From Arachis hypogaea (taxonomy: Eukaryota; Streptophyta; Magnoliopsida; Fabales; Fabaceae): a stretch of 64,000 nucleotides of DNA. The stretch is from positions 157,238,699 to 157,302,698 of the forward strand of contig NC_092050.1 of NCBI RefSeq assembly GCF_003086295.3, given 5' to 3'. A model generated the notes under the pieces. The model was not told the origin of the DNA and made no database searches. It saw only the letters and a list, made by a program, of their open reading frames with translations. This document shows, one piece after another, positions 1-9,424 of this stretch (the stretch's first letter is position 1; the number at the start of each line of letters is the position of its first letter). Position numbers and translations under genes: made by a program.

Positions 1-296
1 AAAAAAAAAAATATAGTCACACTTAATCTTTTATGTTCATGAAATTTTATTATAAAATGTTTGATAATTTTGATGATTAATTATTTTATTAAAAATAGAA
101 AAATATTATTTACATATTAAAAATTAGTCATTATGCTTTTTGTGTAAGAATATATATCGTTTAATTTATTTTTTAATATATATTTTATATTTTAATATGT
201 ATTTTATATGAGTGACTGATTTTTTGTGCCTATCAAATATGATTACTAAAGTATATGTAAAATATGTATAAAATATATACAAATATATATTTGATG
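1..296. repeat. Duplicated segment, copy A, part 1
   Basis: This stretch matches 32575-32870 closely and in the same orientation; both contain ttaatcttttatgttcatga and then the same AT-rich text. It is the first of three parts of a segment that occurs twice, about 32.5 kb apart. The hAT-type element begins right after it. No coding content is visible. The duplication may extend left of the window. Confidence 0.85.
111..232. repeat. Short MITE-like repeat, family copy 1
   Basis: An AT-rich unit of about 120 bp whose ends are roughly inverted: tacatattaaaaattagtca on the left and gtgactgattttttgtgcct on the right. Related copies are at 32683-32816, 57869-57988, 58077-58192 and 62413-62544. The family resembles non-autonomous inverted-repeat elements; I cannot assign a superfamily. 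Confidence 0.5.
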
Positions 297-732
297 TAGG
301 GGTGAGCACGGGTAACGGGTACCCGATTATCCATCCGAATTCGAACCGAATCAATTAAATTGGTTCTGAAACTAACGGGTAATCGGGTCCAACCTGAACC
401 AAACCGATGATTTTTGTTAGTGATTGGTTCGGGTATCGGTTTTGGGGGTGTGGAACCCGAACCAACCCGCGAACCCGATCATATATTAATTAAATAAAAA
501 AAATAAAAAAATATATATGACTTTTCCATTAGACAATGATTATTCATTATTAATATGTTTGAATTTTAATGAGTTTAGTTTTTAATGTATTTGGTGTTTA
601 ACATGTTTATTGTACTTGTTGAATTTTTAAGATAAAAATTTGGTTTTTTTTATGAATTTCAAAGTCATCGGGTACCCAATTACCTGAACCGAACCAATCT
701 GTTCTTAATCGGTTTGGTTTGGTTCGGGTACA

Positions 733-1765
733 GGGCAAAAAACTAGAATAAGCTAAGAGAAGTTGCAAATTACCTAAATAAGCCAAAGTGAAATTCGTTT
801 CAGCAATGAACCAAACCATATATTTATATAATTCGAACCAATGTGGTTCGAACTCGAATCATTAATAATTCAAACCAGCTTGGTTCGAATTACACACAAA
901 CACACGCACACACATAATTCGAACCAACTTGGTTCGAATTACACACAAACACACGCACACACTAATTCGAACCAGCTTGGTTCGAATTACACACACAATA
1001 ATTTATGGTATAATTCGAATTATGCTGTTAAAAAATTAATAATTTATTAAAAAAATTAATAATTTAAAAATTAAAAAATATATATTTTTATTTCATACGT
1101 TAAAAAAAACTAACAAAATATTTAATTACATACTTTTTTAAAATATTAATGAGCTATCAATTCGAATTCTATACAATACTTTTCTGTCTATTTTTAATAG
1201 TTCATGAATATTTATTAATAAATTTTTTTAATAAATTTTTTTAAATTATACTACAAAAAAATATTTTATCCTATGCAAAACAATTTTTAAAAAATGGCTT
1301 AAAAAATATTAGGAGTACTATAAAATTTTGTAATGTTATAATAATTTAGGTAAATACATGCATGTACTCAAATTTTAAATAAAATACTCTACATAGTCAA
1401 TAATAATTTAGAAATGAAAGAAAATATTTTATTCCATACAAAATAATTAAAAAATATATTTTATTCTATACAAAATAATTTTAAAAAATGGCTTAAAAGA
1501 TGTTATGAGTACTATAAAAGTTTGTAATATTCTAGTGATTTAGGTAAATACATGATAAAAATATTTTTTCTTTAATTTTTAAATTATTAGTGACTATGTG
1601 GAGTATTTCTTTAATATTTTTATAGTACTTCTAACATCTTTTAAGCTATTTTTTAAATTATTTTGCATAGAATAAAATATTTTTTTATGGTATAATTTAA
1701 ATAAATTTATTAAAAAATATTCATGATAATTTTTTAATAAAATTATTTAAATTATATGGTGAGAT
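733..1765 (+). repeat. Left arm of the foldback element
   Basis: The arm reads from the terminus through four palindromic boxes (830-988), then an AT-rich stretch with phrases such as gagctatcaattcgaattc and aaaaaatggcttaaaa, all of which reappear reversed and complemented at 1800-2940. Small indels separate the arms. Within the arm a subsegment near 1240-1330 recurs near 1430-1520, so the arm has an internal duplication as well. Confidence 0.8.
830..988. repeat. Array of palindromic boxes, left arm
   Basis: Boxes of the form AATTCGAACCA-N2-3-TGGTTCGAATT lie at about 830-852 (degenerate), 867-891, 916-940 and 964-988. The last three start 48-49 bp apart and are separated by ACACACAAACACACGCACAC-type spacers. 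Each box is close to a perfect palindrome. Confidence 0.85.
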
Positions 1766-1799
1766 ATTACATGATTCGAATTACGCATAGCGAAGTTCG

Positions 1800-2940
1800 A
1801 ATTACTCTGATTCAAATTATATGGTAAGCAATTCGAATTCTATACAATACTCTTCTGCCCATTCTTGATAGCTCATGAATATTTTTTAATAAATTTATTT
1901 AAATTATACCACAAAAAAATATTTTATTCTATGCAAAATAATTTAAAAAATGGCTTAAAAGATGTTAGAAGTACTATAAAAATTTGTAATGTCCTAATGA
2001 CTTAGGACATTAAAGAAATACTCCACATAGTCACTAATAATTTAGAAATTAAAGAAAAAATATTTTTATCATGTATTTACCTAAATCACTAGAATATTAC
2101 AAACTTTTATAGTACTCATAACATCTTTTAAGCTATTTTTTAAAATTATTTTGTATAGAATAAAATATATTTTTTAATTATTTTGTATGAAATAAAATAT
2201 TTTCTTTTATTTCTAAATTATTATTGACTATGTAGAGTATTTTATTTAAAATTTGAGTACATGCATGTATTTACCTAAGTTATTATAACATTACAAATTT
2301 TTATAGTACTCCTAACATTTTTTAAGCCATTTTTTTAAAATTGTTTTGCATAGGATAAAATATTTTTTGTAGTATAATTTAAAAAATTTATTAAAAAATA
2401 TTCATGAACTATTAAAAATGGACAGAAAAGTATTGTATGGAATTCGAATTGATAGCTCATTAATATTTTAAAGAAGTATCGTAATTAAATATTTTGTTAG
2501 TTTTTTTTAACGTATGAAATAAAAATATATATTTTTTAATTTTTAAATTATTAATTTTTTTAATAAATTATTAATTTTTTAACAGCATAATTCAAATTAT
2601 ACCATAAATTATTGTGTGTGTAATTCGAACCAAGCTGGTTCGAATTAGTGTGTGCGTGTTTGTGTGTAATTCGAACCAAGTTGGTTCGAATTATGTGTGT
2701 GCTTGTGTTTGTGTGTAATTCGAACCATGTGTAATTCGAACCAAGCTGGTTCGAATTATGTGTGTGCGTGTGTTTGTGTGTAATTCGAACCAAGCTGGTT
2801 CGAATTATTAATGATTCGAGTTCGAACCACATTGGTTCGAATTATATAAATATATGGTTTGGCTCATTGCTGAAACGAATTTCACTTTGGCTTATTTAGG
2901 TAATTTGTAACTTCTCTTGGCTTATTCTAGTTTTTTGCCC
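1800..2940 (-). repeat. Right arm of the foldback element
   Basis: Inverted partner of 733-1765. It carries one more palindromic box than the left arm (about 2717-2757 contains a partial extra unit), so the arms are not simply identical copies. Confidence 0.8.
2622..2843. repeat. Array of palindromic boxes, right arm
   Basis: Complementary set of the same palindromes at 2622-2646, 2668-2692, 2733-2757 and 2782-2806, with a degenerate outer copy ending near 2843. Spacers are TGTGTGCGTGTTTGTGTG-like. A half-box at 2717 shows an extra partial repeat relative to the left arm. Confidence 0.85.
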
Positions 2941-3056
2941 TCGGGTACATATACAAAAAATTGTAAATCCGAACTAAACCGAACCAATTACATTTTGGTC
3001 GGTTCGATTTTAATTTTACCATAAATCCAAACCAAACCGACCCGTGCTCACCCCTA

Positions 3057-3369
3057 ATTTGATGATTTATGGGATTCATAAAATTTTTCAGTTAAAAATA
3101 TGAAAGAAGAGATAGAGTGTAATTAAGCCATCTCAAAAAGAAAGAGAAGCATATTTTACTCACATTTAAAATGTTTAAAATTAAGGAAATAAATTGATTA
3201 TATTTGCAATGATCAGATAAAGAAAGAACTTAACAAATAACACATGAACAAATAAGGGTAACACTTTTAACGGTCTAATCTAATTTATTTGCAAATAGTA
3301 AATATCCAGATCTATATGTATATAATATATTCCCAATCCATATTGCTGCAGGATAAGAAGTAAGATTCA
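3057..3369. repeat. Duplicated segment, copy A, part 2
   Basis: Continues the match to copy B (about 32870-33285): both carry attaaaaatatga, gtgtaattaa, ccatctcaaaaa and cagatctatatgtatataat-like text. Copy B has an extra AT-rich piece near 33000-33110. It ends at the Copia insertion point. Non-coding. Confidence 0.85.
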
Positions 3370-3580
3370 TTAAGAGAATAATTAGAATTGAATTAGATTA
3401 ATTAGTATCATTTGTATTTGTATTTGTATAGCATATCAGTATATTAATTGTAGAATTTTATACTTTTATTATTTTGATTCTACTAGTAGCTATATATACA
3501 TACCCCTTGTACATTGTACTTTTCCTCAACCTGAATAATACACAAAACATTTTTCACAGATTTCTCTCTTGTTTCTAATA
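3370..3580 (+). repeat. 5' LTR of Copia 1
   Basis: About 211 bp, starting at TTAAGAGAATAATTAG and ending at GTTTCTAATA. It aligns end to end with 7465-7667, with about 10 percent visible differences and a small insertion (a repeated tttgta). It contains ctatatatacatacccc, a probable TATA region. Confidence 0.92.
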
Positions 3581-3593
3581 TGGTATAAAGAGC
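3581..3593 (+). other. Primer-binding site of Copia 1
   Basis: TGGTATAAAGAGC directly follows the LTR. It resembles the initiator methionine tRNA-complementary site common in plant Copia elements (TGGTATCAGAGC), with a few changes. Confidence 0.75.
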
Positions 3594-4153
3594 TTAGGTT
3601 GTTTTTTTTTTCAAAAACAATTGGTTTCTAATTCCTTTATCTCGTTTTACCAGCAATACTTTATCCTCAGTTTTCGACTTCTTCCCGACGCCTTGGTTCG
3701 TCACCGCCGTCACCCTCACCTTCTCCTTTGTTGCAAGCTTTTCAACGCACTCCGCCACGCCGTTTGAAACCTCCGCACGCGCCACCGAAACATCGCTGGC
3801 CGCACCCATTGTCTCTCTTTCCAGAAGCTTCAGCAGCCGTTGTATCTTTGCGCAGATCGCACTCTCCACAGGCCTCCACATGTCGCGCTGCAACTCTCCC
3901 AGCAACCCACCCACGTGCGCCCGATCCGACTCGCAGCTCCGACCTGCGTACCAGCTCAGCGCCAGCGTGTCTCCTCCCTCTAGTCCGAAGCCGCCACGTG
4001 TCTTCCTTTTGCTGATGTGGCGCTGACGTGGCATACAGTAGACCCCCCTAAGGTTTTTTGGTGAGCTCTTTTCGATTTTGTTCTCTGTTTTCTCGTTTTT
4101 GGCTCCCAAGTTGCAGTTTTTCTCTCCTTTCCTTGATCTTTGTATTTGCTATT
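3594..4153 (+). other. GC-rich leader of Copia 1
   Basis: Between the primer-binding site and the gag start lies a segment much richer in G and C than its surroundings, especially 3660-4050. Both strands have open frames here (95 codons forward, 171 reverse), which a GC-rich sequence with few stops easily gives. I recognise no domain in either. It could be an untranslated leader or a captured fragment. Confidence 0.55.
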
Positions 4154-4720
4154 ATGGAAAAGTCAGATGCTTTTACTACCACAGACAGAAAGGATAAATT
4201 CTGTCGAAATTGTAACCGTTTTGGGCACCTCTTCTCCGTCTGTCCCTCTGTTGAATGTCACACATGCCACCAGAAAGGTCATATTAGCTACCGTTGTTTA
4301 CAATTGTTCTGCCATTATTGCAAGCTCTCGGGACATTTGATTACTACCTGTCCTACTCGCCCACCACGTCTTCAGCCTGCTTCTGCTGTTGATGCTACTA
4401 CTGAATCTACCACCTCTATTCCTCTCAACCCGTCTCCTGTCTCTCTATCTGATATTGCGTCTCTTCTTCAGCGTCTTCTCTCCCTTTCTGGTAATACCCC
4501 TGCTGCTTTTTCAACTCCTCCAGGTAATTCTAAATGGTATTTTGACTCGGAATGCTTTAATCACATGTATCCATTGCGTAATCTCTTCTCGTCTCTGTCT
4601 ACCACTACAAATGCACCTTCTGTCAATACTACTAATGATTTCCTCTTACACGCAACACACAAGGGTTATATCTCCCAGTCGACTCTTAATCTTCTTGATA
4701 CTTATTTTATTCCTAGCTGA
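4154..4720 (+). pseudogene. Copia 1 gag zinc-knuckle region and protease trace
   Basis: From the ATG at 4154 the frame reads MEKSDAFTTTDRKDKF and goes straight into three successive CCHC zinc knuckles (CRNCNRFGHLFSVC, CHTCHQKGHISYRC, CHYCKLSGHLITTC). Most Copia gags have one, after a capsid-like domain of 200 or more residues; that domain is missing, so an internal deletion is likely. Downstream, WYFDSECFNHM resembles the Copia protease start, but the catalytic D-S-G/T triad reads D-S-E. A TGA at 4718 ends the frame. Confidence 0.8.
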
Positions 4721-4949
4721 AACTTTAATCTTATTTCTGTTGGTCAACTTGTTTATCTGGCTTTTGATGTCACTTTTTCTATCTCTGGTTCTCGTGTACA
4801 GGATCGTTGGACGGGACAAGTCATCGGGACTGGATGTAAGGTTGGAAGGTTGTTTGAACTCGAGAATCTTCATATTCCTCCTGTACCAAATCTCTGTGCT
4901 GCTTCTTCTCCATCTACCCTTCACTTATGATTGCATTTCTTGTCAAACC

Positions 4950-6068
4950 GCCAAATAACCTGCTTTATGTTTTCACAATAATTTCTCTCTTGATTGCTCT
5001 CCTTTTGATCTCATTCACTATGATGTTTGGGGTCCCACTCCCGCCGCTTCTATGGGAGGAGCTCAATACTTTGTTGTTTTCATTAATGATTATTTACGCT
5101 TTACTTGGGTTTATTTGATGACCAATCACCATGAGTTACCTCAGATTTATATTAACTCTGCCACTATGATTAAAACTCAATTTTCCAAGGTCATTAAGGT
5201 TTTTTGCCGCGATAATGCTATGGAATACTGTGATTCCAAGCTCTTAACCTTTCTTGCAGAACAGGGTACATCTCAACAAAATGGCCAAGCTGAACGCAAA
5301 CACCGTCACATTCTTGACTCTGTTCGTGCAATGCTTCTTGCTTCTTCGTATCCTAAGCGTACTTGGGTTGAAGCTGTTCTTACTGATGTTCATGTTATCA
5401 ATAGACTCCCTTCTTCTGTTTTTGGTAATGTTACTCCCTTTGAGCGTCTTTATCGTACCTCCCTAGATTATAGTTCTCTTCGAGTTTTTGGTTGTGTATG
5501 TTTTGTCCTTCTTCAACCTCATGAACATAGTAAACTTGAACCTCAGGCTCTTATATGTTGTTTCCTTGGTTATGGCACTGAACACAAGGGTTATTGTTCT
5601 TGGGATCCTCTTTCTAAACGTATTCGTATATCTCGTAATGTTGTCTTCTGGGAGCATCATATGTTTTCTTGGTTCTCCTCCTTTGAGTCCATTCCTCCTA
5701 CTCAGTCGCCTTTTTTCACTAACCTCAATGTTGATCTTTTTCCTAGTGATAATTCTACAGGTTCTATCTCGAGTCACCCTCCACAGCCTTCTGTTCTTCC
5801 GCCTTCTCCATCTCCCGATGATTCCAGACCGGACGACGCTCCTACTCCTACCGTCATGCCTCCTCCTTCCACTCACTCTTCCAGGGTGAGAAATCCACCT
5901 CCTCATCTTCTTGATTATCATTGTTTTTTTATTATTCTTCATCAAGATGAACCTAAGTCATTTAGAGAAGTCTCAACAAATCCAAATTGGCAACAAGCTA
6001 TGCAGGAAGAAATACAGGCACTTGAAAAAGCACACACTTGGGACTTGGTTGATCCTCCTTCTAATTAG
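4950..6068 (+). pseudogene. Copia 1 integrase, broken
   Basis: The frame from about 5000 gives an integrase core: first aspartate in LIHYDVWGP, second in RDNAMEY (usually D-N-G-x-E), glutamate in NGQAERKH. It continues through the conserved INRLPSSV, LRVFGCVCF and FLGYG segments and ends in a proline/serine-rich linker before reverse transcriptase. The N-terminal zinc-binding part (about 4720-4980) is scattered over frames. The frame stops with TAG at 6066, just before the reverse transcriptase motif GSRWVYKIK. Confidence 0.88.
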
Positions 6069-7451
6069 GAAGTCGTGGGAAGCAGATGGGTATACAAGAT
6101 CAAGACTCGCTCTGATGGTTTTATTGACCGTTATAAGGCACGATTAGTTGCTCAAGGTTATACGCAAGAGTATGGTATTGACTATGAAGAGACTTTTGCT
6201 CCTGTTGCTCATCTCACATCTATTCGAGCTCTTCTTGCCATTGTTGCGGTCAAAAAATGGTCTCTCAGTTAGATGGATATGAAGAACGCATTTCTTAATG
6301 GAGATTTGAAAAAGAAGGTCTATATGAAACCCCCTCCGGGTTATCCTTGTCCTTCTGGCAAAGCTTGTCTCCTTCGCAAGGCACTCTATGGGCTTAAACA
6401 AGCTCCTCGTGAATGGTTTGAAAAGTTCAGCACTACCATACGCAGTCTTGGTTTCACTTGCAGTCCTCATGAGAATGCTCTCTTCATTCGTAAAAGTGAA
6501 CGTGGAGTTGTTCTTCTACTTCTGTATGTTGATGACACGATCATTACTGAAGATGATGTTGATGGTATCTCTGATCTCAAGGCGTGCCTTCAGCGCACTT
6601 TTGAGATGAAAGACCTTGGTTCTCTCAGCTATTTTCTTGGTCTAGAAGTCATATCCACCCATGATGGCATCTATCTCTCTCAAGCTAAATATGCTTCAGA
6701 TCTTCTTACTCGAGCCGGAATTACAGATAGTCGCACTGAGTCTACTCCTCTTTAGCCTAATATTCGATTTACTCCTATGGATGGCACTGTTTTGGATAAT
6801 CCTACTCTCTATCGACAGCTAGTTGGAGGACTCGTCTACTTAACTCTCACCGACATCGCCTATCCGGTTCATGTTCTTAGCCAGTTCTTGTCAGCTGAAG
6901 TTCTCTGCATTCTTCGCTACATCAAAGGCACCCTATTCCATGGCCTTTATTTTTCTACCCATTCATCTTTATCCCTTCAGGCATACTCAAATGCTGATTG
7001 GGCTGGTGATCCCACTGATCGTCGTTCTACTACTGGTTATTGTTTGTTTCTTGGTGACTCTCTCATTTCTTGGCGAGCTAAGAAGCAAACATTAATTGCT
7101 CGATCAAGCACAGAAGCTGAATACCGCGCTCTCGCTGACACCACTGCTGAATTTATCTCGATTTGATGGCTTCTCGAAGACTTGGGTGCTCCTCAGACAT
7201 CCCCAATTGATGTTTTTTGTGACAACCACAGTGCTATTCAGATTGCCCATAATGATGTGTTTCATGAACGCACCAAACATATTGAAAATGATTGTCACTT
7301 TGTTCGGCAACGTATCCTTATTGGTGCTGTTCGTCTCATCGCTATTGGAACACTGGATCAGACTGCTGATATCTTCATGAAGGCTCATCATCCGACTCGT
7401 TTCTGGACTCTGTTATCCAAACTCAAGATGGTATCCTTAGCTCCCACTTGA
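6069..7451 (+). pseudogene. Copia 1 reverse transcriptase and RNase H, broken
   Basis: Motifs in order: GSRWVYKIKTRSDG, YKARLVAQGYTQ, MDMKNAFLNGDL, ALYGLKQAP, LLYVDDTII (catalytic aspartates kept), MKDLGSLSYFLGLE, then RNase H with AYSNADWAGDPTDRRST, STEAEYRALAD and CDNHSAIQIAHN. Stops at 6270 (TAG where Q is usual), 6753 (TAG) and 7164 (TGA where W is usual) break it, and about eight residues seem deleted near 6895. All frames agree otherwise, so decay is recent to moderate. Confidence 0.92.
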
Positions 7452-7464
7452 GTTTGAGGGGGGA
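7451..7464 (+). other. Polypurine tract of Copia 1
   Basis: AGTTTGAGGGGGGA directly abuts the 3' LTR at 7465, the expected site for priming plus-strand DNA. Confidence 0.85.
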
Positions 7465-7667
7465 TGTTAAGAGAATAATTAGAATCGAATTAGATCAATT
7501 AGTATCATTTGTATTTATATAGCGTATCTGTATATTAATTGTAGGATTCTATGGTTTTATTACTTTGATTCTACAAGCAGCTATATATACCCCTTGTACA
7601 TTGTACTTTTCCTCAACCTGAATAATACACAAAATACTTTTCTCAAATTTCGCTCTTGTTTCTAACA
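7465..7667 (+). repeat. 3' LTR of Copia 1
   Basis: 203 bp, TGTTAAGAG...TTTCTAACA, with the perfect ends TGTTA/TAACA. The flank is catcg; copy B shows the uninterrupted target. Matches the 5' LTR. Confidence 0.95.
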
Positions 7668-8553
7668 CATCGAATCAAGACATTATAGGTTTTTTCTTTT
7701 TTAATTTGGTGTCCTGACATTATAGTATATTTTTAGAATAGTAAATACTTAGATTTTTTTTCCAAATAAAATAAAATCTATTAAATCTTTGTAGGACCTA
7801 AAGTAGCTAGTAATACTATTCATTCTTGAAAATAAAAAGAAAACTATGATTTAAATCTCTAACCTTACAGACAATAGAAAAAGCTATAGTGGTTATCTAA
7901 TTAACGAACAAAATGCTAGTTTCAGAGGGGGGCGGGGCGGCAAAATGAGTTTATTCAATCACAACTTCAATAATTGAGAAAAAGAATTGAAAGCATATAT
8001 TTTTTCTTTAGATGGATTAGACAATTTTCAAAGTTTTCTTTTTTGGTGAAACAATCACAATTTTTGGTACTACAATCTTATTCTGTATTGAAATTTTTTT
8101 GGTGGTCATTTCCGTTGAAGCTAGAACGTAAATGTCCTTATCCAAAAAAGGCTAGTTTATTTTGGGTTGATAAATTTTAGGGACCTTATTCCCCAAAACA
8201 AGAGTATGGATCATGGCCCTAAAATATGACCGAAGAAAACTAATAGAAAAAGTGTGTTAGTGAGTCAGAACAATCATTCAAGTCTTAGTCCGCCCAAGAC
8301 CAAAACCAAAAAAAAAAAAAAAACTTTAGACCAAACAAAAGAAGAAGAAGAAGATATAAGCAATTCATATTCATGACAAAAAAAAAAAAAAATCATATTA
8401 CTTTTACAATTTTAATTAAAATACGAAGTCAATTTCTACTTGGTTTGGTTTTCAATTTTTCATGTTGTTCCTACATTCTGCAAGAAAATGCAGCAACTAA
8501 AATCAATATCATATGCAAACTCTAAACATCTTAAATAGAGATATATTACACAG
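7668..8553. repeat. Duplicated segment, copy A, part 3
   Basis: Corresponds to 33290-33642 and 41944-42352 of copy B. Shared phrases include aaatctttgtaggacctaa, ggctagtttattttgggytg and tttgttagtgagtcagaac-like text. Copy A has no LINE between these parts, so it is the empty site of the LINE. It ends where the gypsy LTR starts. An open frame of 68 codons at 7974-8180 has no recognisable content. Confidence 0.85.
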
Positions 8554-9327
8554 TGTTGATCGAAAATAAATTCATTTCAAAGAAGGGAGTTAGTCGAGAG
8601 TAAGTATGTGTCCTTAAAATAAAGTTTACATCGAGAAGGTCCTTTAACAGGGAATATCGAGTGAAAGTCTAACTGTCATAACTGGTTGACAAGTTAATCG
8701 ATAAAATAGATCGAAGGTCTCGAGATTTGAAGGTTGTTCTTTGGACATTACATTATCAAGCAAAAGAAACGAGAATAGTTACATGTGATTTAATGGACGT
8801 GAGAGTTACATTTCAAATTGATTGGCTGAAAATGGTTATAAATAGGAGAAGATTCGAAGGTATAAAGATTGGAACTTTGCATCAGAAAATACTCAAGTAC
8901 ACTCATATCCCAGTGACTTTTTAAGTCTGTGTTCGAGTTACTTTTCTATAAGGTTTCTTCCACTATTTTTATCTTTTCATTTATATTTTCTGCAAACTTT
9001 ACTTTTCTTGCAAGTTTATCTTTCAAGCAACATTTAATTTTCTTGTCCAATTTTACATTCTAGTACCTTTATTTTCTGTTTCAGAAGTCCTTTGATCTAA
9101 TCGAAGGCATTTTACTGTTTTATTTAAATTCAATGCAAATCATTTCAAATTCAGTCAGTTTATTTTCAGAGTCTTTATTTACCGTTTTCAGATTTCCTTA
9201 AATCTTGTCTGATCGAAAGGTCTTTGATGCACTTTTAGAAAACTGGTACTCGCAAAGAGGAGTAGGTTTCGCTCCCAGACCATTAGATATCAAACCACCT
9301 TCGATTTGCTAAAAATCCATAAAACAA
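8554..9327 (+). repeat. Probable 5' LTR of the gypsy element
   Basis: Begins TGTTGATCGAAAATAAATTC just where the match to copy B stops, and ends ...AAAACA before the primer-binding site. It contains ggttataaataggag near 8835, a likely TATA box. No second LTR is present for comparison, so the limits rest on the TG...CA ends and the loss of copy A/B similarity. Confidence 0.7.
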
Positions 9328-9328
9328 A

Positions 9329-9348
9329 TTGGCACGCCCGGTAGGACA
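9329..9348 (+). other. Primer-binding site of the gypsy element
   Basis: ATTGGCACGCCCGGTAGGAC follows the LTR by one or two bases. It has the TGGC start and conserved look of a tRNA 3'-end complement; I have not matched it to a specific tRNA. Confidence 0.6.
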
Positions 9349-9424
9349 GTGTTAAAGTTTAGTGTGTCAAATGATTTTAGTGCGGTCATAGTGTATACGA
9401 TTAAAAAGTGGAAGGATTATACAC

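Larger units (their letters stand above)
733..2940. mobile_element. Foldback Mutator-like element with arms of about 1 kb
   Basis: The ends are inverted copies, GGGCAAAAAACTAGAATAAG and CTTATTCTAGTTTTTTGCCC, flanked by a perfect 9-bp direct repeat TCGGGTACA at 724-732 and 2941-2949. A 9-bp duplication with long terminal inverted repeats fits Mutator-like elements. The two halves mirror each other almost to the centre near 1780, leaving little unique core and no transposase. It lies wholly inside the hAT-type element, so it arrived later. Short open frames in the arms are translations of simple repeats, not genes. Confidence 0.88.
297..3056. mobile_element. Non-autonomous hAT-type element, outer host of a nested foldback element
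   Basis: The termini are inverted: TAGGGGTGAGCACGGGT at the left and ACCCGTGCTCACCCCTA at the right. The flanks carry a perfect 8-bp target duplication, ATTTGATG, at 289-296 and 3057-3064. An 8-bp duplication with TA(G)-type ends is the hAT signature. Without the inner insertion the element is only about 550 bp, rich in GGTTCGG/CCGAACC inverted motifs, with no transposase, so it is non-autonomous. The paralogous segment near 32870 lacks it (atttcatgatttcat), giving an independent empty site. Confidence 0.93.
3370..7667 (+). mobile_element. Ty1/Copia LTR retrotransposon 1, decayed
   Basis: Order from left: 5' LTR, primer-binding site, GC-rich leader, zinc-knuckle gag remnant, protease trace, integrase, reverse transcriptase, RNase H, polypurine tract, 3' LTR. 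Integrase before reverse transcriptase identifies Copia. The pol frame is broken by in-frame stops at 4718, 6066, 6270, 6753 and 7164, so the element cannot act on its own. Copy B reads gattcatcgaatcaag at the insertion point, confirming both ends; the 5' junction seems to have lost about four bases, including the LTR's initial TG. Confidence 0.95.

Noticed and set aside
841..1050. Open frame of 69 codons, with a 90-codon mirror at 2560-2832
   Set aside because: Both translate the palindrome and AC/GT-repeat array in the foldback arms; the repeated THKHTHTH-type residues reflect simple repeats.
3594..4109. 171-codon minus-strand open frame in Copia 1
   Set aside because: It lies antisense in a GC-rich leader and has no recognisable domain; kept only as a composition finding.
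5463..5945. 160-codon minus-strand open frame
   Set aside because: Antisense shadow of the Copia 1 integrase and linker.
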